Source: Brachynemurus nebulosus (Eukaryota > Arthropoda > Insecta > Neuroptera > Myrmeleontidae). From it: a stretch of DNA of 64,000 nt. Position 1 is the stretch's first letter. The number at the start of each line of letters is the position of its first letter. The position numbers and the translations under genes were made by a program. This document shows positions 10,912 to 20,276 of the stretch, piece after piece. The DNA lies in the NCBI GenBank assembly GCA_035578155.1, contig JAPWDM010000098.1:1-64000 (forward strand), read 5' to 3'. The notes under the pieces were generated by a model. That model made no database searches. It had not been told where the DNA came from and saw only the letters and a list, made by a program, of their open reading frames with translations.

Positions 10912-12497
10912 CTACTTCCTAGGTTTCCCCTTTGGCCAGCCTTTCTTTCTTTTAATCGTTTTCACCTCGGCGTCTGAGTTATCGGACTCTGTGGCCGAGG
11001 TGTTAGTATAGGCGTCGGACGTCGGGCGTTTCACACCCGACCGTAGCGACGTATTCGTACTTTCCGAGTCGCTCATCGGTGTTGAGATTGAGCGACTCGG
11101 GAGGGGGGTGACCGGGCGTGTTGGTGTACCCGGTCGGGACGGCCGCTGTGGTAGCGGAGCCGTCATAGGTGGGGGCGGAATGAATTCCGCCTCCGAGGTG
11201 GATGTGGAGGGTCCCTTTTTGGGGGACCTTGGTTTTTCCACCTCCTTCTCCCCCTGACTGTAACGCCTTCTCGGAGGCGAAGCCTTCTTCGGTGATGTCT
11301 TCTTTTTGGGAGAAGACGTCACAGTACGTACGACGGGTCCCTGAGGGGTGGTGGTAATCACCCTGTTGGCCTCAGGGACCTTGGCTGACACGACAGCGGC
11401 TGTACTGGGTGTAGATACAGCTACACCCACAGAGCGCATGAGACACTCTTGCATTTTCTGCATATTAACTTGCATTTGTCTCATGGCTTCTTTAATTTCT
11501 TTCATTTCATTAGTCTTTTCAGCCGCTGTAGGGGCGGGGGCCGCAACAGCGCGTGCATAACCATCCAGAGCGGAGCGACGGGGCATATTGCCCAGAAGTT
11601 TCCGTCTAGCCTCTGGATAAGTTAATTTCTCCAGGGCTCTCAGCTCTTGGATGGCTGATTCCTGCTTGAAGATGGGGCCATTCCTCGACTTAGCCGAGTG
11701 ATTGCCCCCACAGTTAATGCACTTGATGGGCTCGTCACATGGCCGTCCTTCATGTAACGGCCGACAACGCAGATCTGTTGCTCAATTGTACATCGTTGTG
11801 AGACGTGGCCGTACCTTTGGCATTTGTAACACCTCATCGGTGCTGGTATGTACGGACGCACGTCCACTTTATTAAATAGGCCGATTACTACTTCCCTTGG
11901 CAGTGTAGTTCTATTGAAGGTAAGTAGTATCAGGGGGGATTCGGGATGTTTATTCCCCCTGTTGTATTTCAGCCTTTTAGCTTCTATAACCCCCTGTAGA
12001 GACATCTCCGACACAATCTCGTCGAGGGTACAGTACGCTAAGGATGGGTGCATAATGACCCCTCTGGAATAATTTAATATCCCATGAGGTGTCACCTCCA
12101 CCGCGTACTGTCCAATGGTCTTCAGTTTCTGTATTTTTTCGCTTTGTGCCGGTGAGTATGCCCCTACGAGCAACCCTTTGCCCGATAGTTTGGCATCCTT
12201 AACCTGCCCTATATGTTCGCGAACTAACTTGGCCAGCAAGAAGGGACTTACCTTACTGAAGTCCGCTTCTGTCGGCTTTACAATCAGAAATTTCATAAAC
12301 TCTTCCAATCTACCCCCCGTAGATTTCTCCGTAACCGCGCCACCGGAATGCGGTGGGCTTACAGCGGAGGTAGTAGCAGGTTTGTTTGACGCTCCCGTGC
12401 TACTACTGCTCACACCGGGTGTTGTTGGTGGAGCTGGGTTCGCGTCCGGTTTGGAGGGCCCGGACTCGCCCTTAGATAATAAGTTGTCTTTCTCCAT
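10912..12497 (-). pseudogene. I-like retrotransposon ORF1 (gag-like), one frameshift
   Basis: ORF1 RNA-binding protein. The frame opens at 12542, but the more plausible start is the ATG at 12497 (MEKDNLLSKG). A Pro/Ser/Thr-rich N-terminus is followed by a gag-like core (LPREVVIGLFNKVDVRPYIP) and a CCHC knuckle, CYKCQRYGHVSQRC. At about 11763 the frame breaks: the next zinc-knuckle region (RPLHEGRPCDEPIKCINCGG) is in the -1 frame and continues to the stop at 10912 through a coiled-coil-like segment (EIKEAMRQMQVNMQKMQECL) and a basic tail (KTIKRKKGWPKGKPRK). The break falls exactly between the cysteines of a knuckle and is best read as a one-base deletion, not a programmed frameshift. The copy is probably not autonomous. 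Confidence 0.85.
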
Positions 12498-12542
12498 AAA
12501 AAGTAACACAAAAAAACCCCCACCCCGCTCCCCACCCTCCAC

Positions 12543-13200
12543 GGAGCCTCATAAGGGACGTGGGACTCCCACGCCAGGGATACGGGAATGAGGGGCCCTA
12601 GGGACGAAGCCCATTGCCCCAGTGACACGCACGACCCCGGGGCGCTCGAATTTACTGCGGCCGGTGCATAACCGTAGCCACGGTCTATGCCTGAAGCCAG
12701 GGCCGAAGTGACGTGTTGTTCCGCCGTACTCGCAAGTAACGGCTTCCCTCAGTCACCAGGATCCCCTTTTCCAGGCAACGCTGCTAAGCCACACACGAGC
12801 TAGTGTGGGTCCCGAAGATGACTTGAAGTTGGGACAACAAAGAAGAACGAAAACAAAACAAAACCAAAAACAAAAAAAGGAAACAAAAGATAAAAGAAAA
12901 TCTGAAACAAAAAGAAATAAAATTAACGAAAACAAAAAACAATAAAAACGAAACGAAATAATAAAAAAGGTTAATAAATGAACGATCGAGGATTTCTCCT
13001 CTAGATCCGGCATCTTTCGTGAAAACGGTGGTACCTCGAGAAGGAACGGTGCCGATCTTGGGTAGTCAGAGGCTAATGGAATCCGAAGATTACTGTATTG
13101 CGCATAAACTACCCCTGGAACCTTTAGCCTCCTTGACACCAATGGGGGATAAATATCCCTCACGGGTGCCAAAGGCAGCTGCTATAGGTGTCCTCACCAC
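12543..13200 (-). other. 5' UTR of the I-like element
   Basis: Non-coding stretch between ORF1 and the 5' TTA microsatellite. It holds a purine-rich block (12835-12970 on the plus strand, mostly A). I-clade elements carry an internal promoter at the very 5' end; no motif could be confirmed here. Confidence 0.55.
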
Positions 13201-13202
<2 letters not shown>

Positions 13203-13240
<38 letters not shown>

Positions 13241-14160
13241 TTTTTTTTTTTTTGTTTCTTTAAAATTGGAACACTGCTGCCGGTGGATGGCGCGGTCAGC
13301 AGTGTCCGGCGGCATCGCCAACGGTGGGCATGCGCCGCCATACACACAAGAAATTAAAACACACATAAAGACAGGGACACATAAATGCAATAGACAAAGG
13401 ACAAACACACATAATAAAATTCATCGATGAGCCCTGCCATCCCAGGGCTTCATAAAGTGCGGACAGTCCTTGGTGGCGGTACGCTAAGTACTAGCCAGAA
13501 CGTTCGGTCACCAAGGACTGAAAAACCAACGATGAAACTCCCCCGAGGTGTAAAGGGCCTCGGAGTGAAGGAAACCGACTAGAAAAAGATAAAACACAAA
13601 TAAATATCACAGATAAGTATCACGGTATCACAGATAAAACTTGTTGCCTCACTGGGAAGCCACAGGCCGACCAATGAAGCAAGAAGGCGTTAAAAGAAAA
13701 TACCGCTGTAGACCCATAAGAACAGGCCTACAGCGGCAAAACAAAATATCACAGATAAGGAACAACAAAATACAGCCAAACAAGAATTATCACAGTAACC
13801 CATCGCACTAGAGGGGGACCTGGAGACACCCAGTGATGCGATGGGGATTATAACAACGCCAATGGAGATTCAAGGAATCTCCATTAGACGGGGACTAAAC
13901 AAAATTCAACACTATAAAAAAAAATATCAATAAAATAACAACAAAATATCACAGACTGAAAAATCACAGTAAATATATCACAGCGTACCCACTGTATCCC
14001 CGGGGGCCTAGAACCGCCCAGTGGCACAGTGGGGATAACAACAACACCGTTGGAGGCCCCATGGACCTCCAGTGGCAGAAAAAAAAACACAAAAGGGACG
14101 AAAAAACAATAACAATCAAAAATGTGTTTAAAATGAGTTTGTGTTGTCCTAATTTATTAA
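13203..14160 (-). mobile_element. Solo 3' UTR copy of the I-like element
   Basis: Same orientation as and clearly homologous to 6358-7110: shared CTGCTGCCGGTGGATGGCGC, GCCCTGCCATCCCAGGGCTT, the hairpin array and the GTGTTGTCCTAATTTATT block (14142-14160). No ORF2 sequence is present. The tail (T-run and TTA repeats, 13203-13253) directly abuts the 5' end of the full-length copy. It diverges enough from the other copy to be an older or different subfamily. It is a 5'-truncated insertion, or the tail of an element into whose TAA tract the next copy inserted. Confidence 0.8.
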
Positions 14161-14246
14161 AAAACCAGTGCCCCGTTAGCCTGCTAGCCAGCTAGCAGTT
14201 TCCACCGAGCACGACGAGGACGAGGGGTTGGATTTATGCTCGGCAT
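14161..14246. other. Short unassigned spacer
   Basis: GC-richer 86 bp containing GCCTGCTAGCCAGCTAGC, a small imperfect palindrome. It ends at the TTA array (14247-14268) used by the R4/Dong insertion. Confidence 0.4.
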
Positions 14247-17200
14247 TATTATTATTATTATTATTATAGACTTTTACGCCAACCTGGCGCTCACTACTCA
14301 GTAGGACAGTACTGGGTAACATTCACCTATACCGGCATTATGCAAGGTATTAGGCTCTGTGGAAGGGTAATGTGCCAAACCAATCCGTAAAAGTACCGTA
14401 GTACACTCACGGACGGGTTTGTCACATCACTCCTTATATTGTTGTTGTTGTTGCTTGAAACGAGGTGTTATGCGTCTATTTTGGTGTATACTGGTTCGTA
14501 CGACGAGACTTTTGTGGGAGCGTAGATGTTGGCTCAATGACAGAGGGCTGTGAAAGCCTAGTTCGTTTTCGTGTCCTCAGATGGTAGGTAGGAGTAGGGA
14601 CAGAGGGAAGGGAAAGGACTGTTTGTGTTTGTGTGTGTGTTTGTGTATGTGTGTGGATGTGTCTTTCTATTTTACGTTTCTTGGTGTAGATGTTTTCTGG
14701 TTCATCAAATTGCTCATTAAGATCGGGTGTTCCTGGAACTGCGCGTTTAGATGGTACAGAGGTTGACGGACCTTGTGTGTTATTGAATTGGGGAGGATTG
14801 TGCACCAGAGCGGTAACAGTGACAGTGCGGCAGTTGTTCGATCCCCCCTCTCCATCAGACGAATCTGGATCTGTATGTGTGTTAAGTGTTTGTCTTTCAG
14901 TGTTAGTGTATTGTGTGTTTATGTATGTGTGTTGTGTGTCAGTAGGATGAGTGTCAGTGTATTGTTCGCTCACTGTAGATGGCTCAGATGGAGTAGAAGC
15001 AGGTCTTGTGCTTTCACATATCGCAGTCGGATTCGTATTACTGAGGAACTTCCGTACTATACGACACGTGTTTATGATCACTGCCTTTTGCATAGTGACA
15101 TATGTGTATTTTGGGAGACCCAAGAGGCTCAAACTATTATGTAGTGTGTGTGGAATGACCCCGGTGGCACTGAGCACTATTGGAACGATGTGGACATGTT
15201 CCATTCGCCATTGTTGTTTTATTTCGGCTGCGAGGTCAGTGTATTTATCCAATTTAACTGCGTGTGTTTTTTGTAAGTTGTGTGTATTTGGAACCGCGAT
15301 ATCGATCAGATAGGTTGTCTTAGTGTTTTTCATTACGAAGGTGATATCTGGTCGATTATGATTTATGGTCTTATCTGTAATAATCGACCGATCCCAGTAA
15401 AGTCTACAGGAGTCATTCTCCGCTACTACTTTTGGTGTGAGCTTGTAGTAAGGTGTTTTATCGGTTATAAGGTGGTGCTTGACCGCTAGTTTCTGGTATA
15501 TGATTTTGCCAACCTGGTCGTGACGGTGTTTGTATTCGGACTGAGCGAGCTGAGTACAGGCAGCTGTGATGTGTTGGATCGTTTCAGGTTTGGAATGGCA
15601 TCTCCGGCATGAGTCAGATGTTATTGACGAGTCACGAAGTATGTATTTTGAGTAATTCTTTGTATGAATTACTTGATCTTGTATAGCTAGCATGAATCCT
15701 TCAGTCTCCGGGAAAAGACTTCCTTGACTCAACCAGGCGTGCGACGCTGCTTTGTCGACGTTACTCTGATTAAGATCATGTGGATGTCTCCCATGTAAAG
15801 GCTTCCGAATCCATTGCTGAATTTTGTCCTCCTTCGTGACCAAACGGCAAAAACTATCTGGCATTTCTGTGTGTGAGAGGTTTAATGGTGTGTATGCCTT
15901 GTCGGCTTGGATTATTACATTGTGTAAGTGTGATGTGTGTGTTTTGGTGTAAAAGTATTCTCGCAAGTTATGAACCTGTTTATTATGCGTGTTCCTTATG
16001 TCTATAAGACCTCGACCCCCTTCGGCTCTTGGCAGCGTCAATCGTTCTATCGCTGCTTTGGGATGATGAATTCTGTATTTGGTCATAAGGACGCGGGTCT
16101 TGATCTCGATGTTTGTCAAGTCCGTAGGCGTCCATTTGATTACCCCAAATGAGTATGTTAGCACCGGAACTGCGTAGGTGTTAATTGCTTTGATGGTTTT
16201 TTTTCCATCAAGGTGGGTGCTCAGTAATCTCCGTACACGCGTTAGGTATTGCTGCATCAGGTGTTGTTTTACAGCGCTGTGATCTATACGTTCGTCCTGA
16301 TTGAATCCGAGATACCGGTACGACTCTCCCTCGTCCATGGGCTGCATAAGAGACTCTGGTTCGAGTTCGAATGCGACCGCATCTCGTTTTCCTCCAGAAC
16401 GACATTGTGTTCGACATTTATCGATTCCGAACTCCATACAGAGGTCTCGCGAAACCTCGTTGGAAAGTCCCAGCAGCTGCTGTAATTGATGTTTAGTAGC
16501 TGCATAGATCTTAATATCATCCATGTACATTAGATGTGAAATGGTATGGCGCGAATTCGTTTGCGTACCTACATTGTAACCGTATTTGGTTTCATTTAAC
16601 AGGCGAGAAAGTGGATTCATTGCGAGACAAAACCATAATGGACTCAATGAGTCGCCTTGGAATATGCCGCGTCTTACTTGAATAAGGTCGCTTGTTGTTT
16701 TTTCATTACCAATACTCAAATGTAAGGTCGTTCGCCAGTCGGACATGATCGTTCCAAGGAAGTTCACGATACTTGGGTGTATTTTGTACAGCTCCAATAC
16801 TCTCCGCAACCAGGAGTGCGGGACCGAATCAAATGCCTTTTTATAATCAATAAACGCTGTGTACAGGTTACGTTTTCTCCCTTTCGCTTGTTCCAGTACT
16901 ACGGAGTCAATCAGAAGCTGCTCTTTGCAGCCTTGTGACCTCTTTCGACATCCCTTTTGTTCTTCTGTCAGTATGGTGTTAATCTGACAATGCTCATTGA
17001 TCTTTTCTGCCAGACAGGACGTCAAAATCTTATACACTGTAGGCAAGCAGGTGATAGGCCTATAATTCGCAGGATTTTTTGTATCACTGTTTTTAGATTT
17101 CATGTATGTGATACCCTGCGTTAGGAACTTCGGTGTCAGGTTTGGTGTTTTTATAAATAGTGTAAAGTGTTCAGCGAGATACTTGTGTGTTGATGTAAAG

Positions 17201-18756
17201 TGTTTGAGCCAGTAGTTTTGTATGTTGTCGATGCCAGGTGCCTTCCAGTTATGCGATCTCTGTAAAGCTCTGGAGACGTCCTCTGTAGTAATGTCCGTAT
17301 AGAGCATCTCCGGAAGATGTTCGTTATTCCTGTACTCTGTATCGATCCAGCTGGCTTTGTCGTTATGGTCAATGGTGTTGGACCATATATTCGCCCAGAA
17401 ACTATGGAGTGCGTTCTTCTCCGGTAGACCATTACTGTCAGTTACCGTGTTCGTTAGAGACTGATAAAATCGTCTCTCGTTTCTGCTGAACGCTTGGTTT
17501 TGTCGTCTGCGTTCAGTACTGGTCTTATATCTTCGTAAGCGCTTCGCTAGTGCTGTTAATTTTTGGTGAAGCGTATCTCTGATCTCTGTGAGTGTTTTAT
17601 TGGGTTCCTCGTATTGTGTGTGTACTGTGTGTTTGTGTAATATGTCGTGTATGTATTTGTTGAGCCGTTTGGACCTCGTACCCTGTTGGTATTGGGTGAT
17701 CCTGCCGAGGTTGCATCGGATGTTGCTGATGCGTTTATTCAATCGTGTTTCCCAGGCAGGAGTTTTGTGTTCCTTCGAGTTGTGCGCTACAGGTGGTGTT
17801 ACATCGGACCCGTTACAACGTATAGCTGCAACGGCTCCACAATAGATAGCTGTGTGTAACTCGATAAAATTGTCACATGTTTCTAAGTGTTTAGGCAGTA
17901 TTGTATTGTTCAATATCTCAACGATCTCAGCCAATCTACGTGAGGTGTGTTGTTTAGGCAACAAGTACCTATGTGTGGGGTCCGTCCCTTCAAATTCAGT
18001 AAGCGCTGTGTTAAATTCCAGTTCGATCTTTTGCAGTAGGGTGTCATTTACTGCTGTCTCATGGTGGTCAGGCTCATTCTCGACAAGTTGTTGAGTGTCG
18101 TTTTGTGTGGGGCTCTCCATTTCTGGTGGGCCGTCGTCCTGACTTTCTTCATTTTGAGCAAATTGATGTGCGACTTGTGTTTTAATGGTGTTTATGAGGG
18201 AGGCAGGGATGAGGTTATTGGTAAAAATGACACGTTTTTGGTCTGCCAGTCTCTGTTCAGTAACGCGACTTAGGTGAGGGTAGCTGTGCGCGAACTCTTG
18301 ATGTAATTTTGTACGGTAACCAGTTTTGTCCGTTTCAAGTCTAGTAACTTTGAAGTATGTGCGTACGATGAATTCATTCAGTTCATCTGTCCATTGCATA
18401 CGCACACGCTTCTTACCAGCTTTAGTGGTCCCCAAAGGATGCTCTGAGGAAACACTTAAAGTCGGCTGAGCCAAAGGTGTTGGGGGCTCCGTAAGTAGGG
18501 CAGTAGCATTTTGGCTGAAGGTGTTGTTACAGCTGACAGGTGGCTGCCTAGAACCCAGCCTGTCGTCACCGCGATCTAAGCTGTCACATTCAGTGGTGAC
18601 CCTGATGCGCCCGGTCGCTCCACCGGCAGCGGCATTTTTCCGAGGCTTTTTTTGTTTTTTCACCATCCTAATGGGGTGTCCTTTTAGTCGCCTTTTACGA
18701 CAAGCAGAACTTACTGTGGGCAAATTCTGCAAAGTGAAGCCCCCACCCACAGGGCG

Positions 18757-18812
<56 letters not shown>
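14247..18812 (-). mobile_element. R4/Dong-like non-LTR retrotransposon in a TAA microsatellite
   Basis: A complete-looking minus-strand element: 5' UTR about 18756-18667, one ORF (18666-14476) and 3' UTR (14475-14268). It is bounded by (TTA)n on both sides: 14247-14268 at the 3' end and 18757-18812 at the 5' end. Bombyx Dong is reported, from memory, to insert in TAA repeats. The 5'-truncated copy at 5908-6359 also sits between TTA tracts. One long ORF, an RLE nuclease after the RT and this target fit the R4 clade. Confidence 0.85.
14476..18666 (-). CDS. R4/Dong-like ORF: RT plus restriction-like endonuclease
   Basis: 1396 residues counted from the ATG at 18666. The frame stays open upstream into the TTA microsatellite, giving a meaningless Asn run, so the internal ATG (MVKKQKK) is chosen. 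A basic N-terminus is followed by a possible Myb/SANT-like segment (about 95-130, MQWTDELNEF). RT spans about 475-760, with AFIDYKKAFDSVPHSW near 605, GIFQGDSLSPLWFCLAMN near 665 and YMDD at 714. A C-x2-C-x9-H-x4-C knuckle lies near 1016. The restriction-like endonuclease has RPD at about 1104 and the second acidic residue in YLIDIAVPN at about 1118. The C-terminal 150 residues are low-complexity (HTHTQT). It would nick a TAA-repeat target and prime reverse transcription. No internal stop is seen, so the copy may be young. Confidence 0.92.
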   Translation of the reverse strand: MVKKQKKPRKNAAAGGATGRIRVTTECDSLDRGDDRLGSRQPPVSCNNTFSQNATALLTEPPTPLAQPTLSVSSEHPLGTTKAGKKRVRMQWTDELNEFIVRTYFKVTRLETDKTGYRTKLHQEFAHSYPHLSRVTEQRLADQKRVIFTNNLIPASLINTIKTQVAHQFAQNEESQDDGPPEMESPTQNDTQQLVENEPDHHETAVNDTLLQKIELEFNTALTEFEGTDPTHRYLLPKQHTSRRLAEIVEILNNTILPKHLETCDNFIELHTAIYCGAVAAIRCNGSDVTPPVAHNSKEHKTPAWETRLNKRISNIRCNLGRITQYQQGTRSKRLNKYIHDILHKHTVHTQYEEPNKTLTEIRDTLHQKLTALAKRLRRYKTSTERRRQNQAFSRNERRFYQSLTNTVTDSNGLPEKNALHSFWANIWSNTIDHNDKASWIDTEYRNNEHLPEMLYTDITTEDVSRALQRSHNWKAPGIDNIQNYWLKHFTSTHKYLAEHFTLFIKTPNLTPKFLTQGITYMKSKNSDTKNPANYRPITCLPTVYKILTSCLAEKINEHCQINTILTEEQKGCRKRSQGCKEQLLIDSVVLEQAKGRKRNLYTAFIDYKKAFDSVPHSWLRRVLELYKIHPSIVNFLGTIMSDWRTTLHLSIGNEKTTSDLIQVRRGIFQGDSLSPLWFCLAMNPLSRLLNETKYGYNVGTQTNSRHTISHLMYMDDIKIYAATKHQLQQLLGLSNEVSRDLCMEFGIDKCRTQCRSGGKRDAVAFELEPESLMQPMDEGESYRYLGFNQDERIDHSAVKQHLMQQYLTRVRRLLSTHLDGKKTIKAINTYAVPVLTYSFGVIKWTPTDLTNIEIKTRVLMTKYRIHHPKAAIERLTLPRAEGGRGLIDIRNTHNKQVHNLREYFYTKTHTSHLHNVIIQADKAYTPLNLSHTEMPDSFCRLVTKEDKIQQWIRKPLHGRHPHDLNQSNVDKAASHAWLSQGSLFPETEGFMLAIQDQVIHTKNYSKYILRDSSITSDSCRRCHSKPETIQHITAACTQLAQSEYKHRHDQVGKIIYQKLAVKHHLITDKTPYYKLTPKVVAENDSCRLYWDRSIITDKTINHNRPDITFVMKNTKTTYLIDIAVPNTHNLQKTHAVKLDKYTDLAAEIKQQWRMEHVHIVPIVLSATGVIPHTLHNSLSLLGLPKYTYVTMQKAVIINTCRIVRKFLSNTNPTAICESTRPASTPSEPSTVSEQYTDTHPTDTQHTYINTQYTNTERQTLNTHTDPDSSDGEGGSNNCRTVTVTALVHNPPQFNNTQGPSTSVPSKRAVPGTPDLNEQFDEPENIYTKKRKIERHIHTHTQTHTQTQTVLSLPSVPTPTYHLRTRKRTRLSQPSVIEPTSTLPQKSRRTNQYTPK

Positions 18813-18813
<1 letters not shown>

Positions 18814-19580
18814 CATATTAGAATCTGAACGAAAACTTTACTACAACCCCTTAAAAATGTTTTTTAGCAGCAACTGATATTTTTTGTTATTAGGTAGCCA
18901 CCCTCTATATGCTGAAAAAGTTTCAGATTTTTTTTTTTGAATTTTCGACTTCTTGCCATTTTCTTGTTAGTTACAAATGTTACAATCTTACAAGAGTATT
19001 GATAATATGTGAATCATTGTCAGTAATATTGTGTGTAGGTAGCTTTAGAGTATATTTTTATCACGAAAGTAGTTCCTTGTAAAGTTATACATGCAAAGTT
19101 AAAATCGTGTTGGTATTGGTAACATGCTTGTACATGACTACATCTACTTAATTAACGTTTCAGCACCTGAATGCTTTTTGTTTTAAATAGAAAAAATAGA
19201 AAAAGTTGAAGTTGTCAAATTAATCAAAAACAGAGAGTAAAACATAGTTGAAAATAGAATTTCGATGTTTCGATAACAAGCTTAAAAAGTAGTTCTCTTT
19301 TTTTACCCTTCTTCAAAAACGAGGAGGTTCTCAATTCAACCCGTATGTTCGTTTTTATTTTTATTTTTATGTATGTACACCGAATTCTCCCACATTTCTG
19401 GGCCAGTTTACGCCATTCTTTTTTTTAATTAGTAGATAAAGCTCTCCAGGTGGTCCCATAAAAATTTTATTAACAGTGGTTGAGTAATTTTTTAACCATC
19501 TTCAATAATATGAATAATTATGGCAATTTTAATATTTGTATATGCAAAATTATTTACTTTAAAAACTATAGTAACATATC
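18813..19580. other. Unassigned AT-rich intergenic sequence
   Basis: No ORF, TIR or tandem structure recognised. Confidence 0.5.
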
Positions 19581-19584
19581 TTTA

Positions 19585-20135
19585 GTCGAATTTTTCAACT
19601 GAAAAAATTAGACTTATACGATAAGAACGGCGAGAGGCGAGAGTAGGGGCGCTATCCGTTTTCGGACCCGTAGTACACGATTATGTAGAAAGAAGAAATG
19701 TCTGATATATAAGTAGGAATTTAGGATTTTTATTATTTATTAAATAGAAATTCTGGATTTTTTTGGAAATAAAAAATATCTTCATAAAGGCCTTCCAGTT
19801 TACTGTTTAAGGTCCTTTTTAATATTTAAAAATAAAACACAAAAGCAATTGGCGGATAAGCATGGGTAGGAATGCCCTCGTACGAATTGTGTTGGCTTTT
19901 TTTCTGCTAACTGCCATCGGCATAAAATTGAAATTTACTGAGATTCAGCCCTTAAAAACTTAAAACCTTTTTTTAGAACCCCGATCAGCCGGACACTCAT
20001 CATCAGTTTTGAAACCACCAAAATGACAAATCGCTTGTAGACTTTCAATCACATTTCGCTTGTAGACATTCAATACCGAAGGTGAAGGGAAAAATTCGAC
20101 TTCCGTAAGGGGGCCCCGCTGCTCACGGCGTTTTT
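19585..20135. repeat. Dispersed repeat A, uninterrupted copy
   Basis: Starts near GAATTTTTCAACTGAAAAAA, passes through GAGAGGCGAGAGTAGGGGCG and CATGGGTAGGAATGCCCTCG, and ends at GCCCCGCTGCTCACGGCG. The same blocks in the same order occur at 52680-52810 and 54414-54832, where about 1.6 kb has been inserted in the middle. It has no coding capacity; family unknown. Confidence 0.85.
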
Positions 20136-20189
20136 TTTTATTAAATTTCTGTTGATTTAATTAGGTATTCTAAAAATCATTTTCTGACA

Positions 20190-20276
20190 ATATCAAATTT
20201 AAAAAATTCGTCAAGTGCGTGTTTTTTGACACGCACTAAGTTAGGCCTTCTCAGAGGACTTGACGAATTTTTTTCA
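20190..20276. repeat. Stem-loop with conserved GTGTCAAACAC-type motif
   Basis: AAAAATTCGTCAAG at 20196 is answered by CTTGACGAATTTTT at 20259, so the segment can fold. Its inner GTGCGTGT...ACACGCAC matches, on the opposite strand, short motifs at 30005-30040 and 35683-35716. Confidence 0.6.

Larger units (their letters stand above)
6360..13200 (-). mobile_element. I-clade-like non-LTR retrotransposon, near full length
   Basis: A minus-strand unit of about 6.8 kb. It contains a 5' UTR (13200-12543), ORF1 gag-like (12497-10912, one frameshift), ORF2 with endonuclease, RT and RNase H (10876-7214, open throughout), a long hairpin-rich 3' UTR (7213-6401) and a tail of T-run plus TTA repeats on the plus strand (6358-6400), meaning A(n)(TAA)n in the transcript. 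A TAA tail and an RNase H domain after the RT fit the I clade. The 5' end abuts another TTA microsatellite that is the tail of a solo 3' UTR copy, giving a head-to-tail arrangement. No target-site duplication could be assigned because both edges are microsatellite. Confidence 0.85.

Noticed and set aside
11755..11775. Programmed -1 frameshift in ORF1 of the I-like element
   Set aside because: No slippery heptamer is seen at the break, which falls within a zinc knuckle; a one-base deletion is simpler.
18667..18816. Asn-run N-terminus of the R4/Dong frame
   Set aside because: It is the TTA microsatellite and 5' UTR read in frame; the start at 18666 is more plausible.
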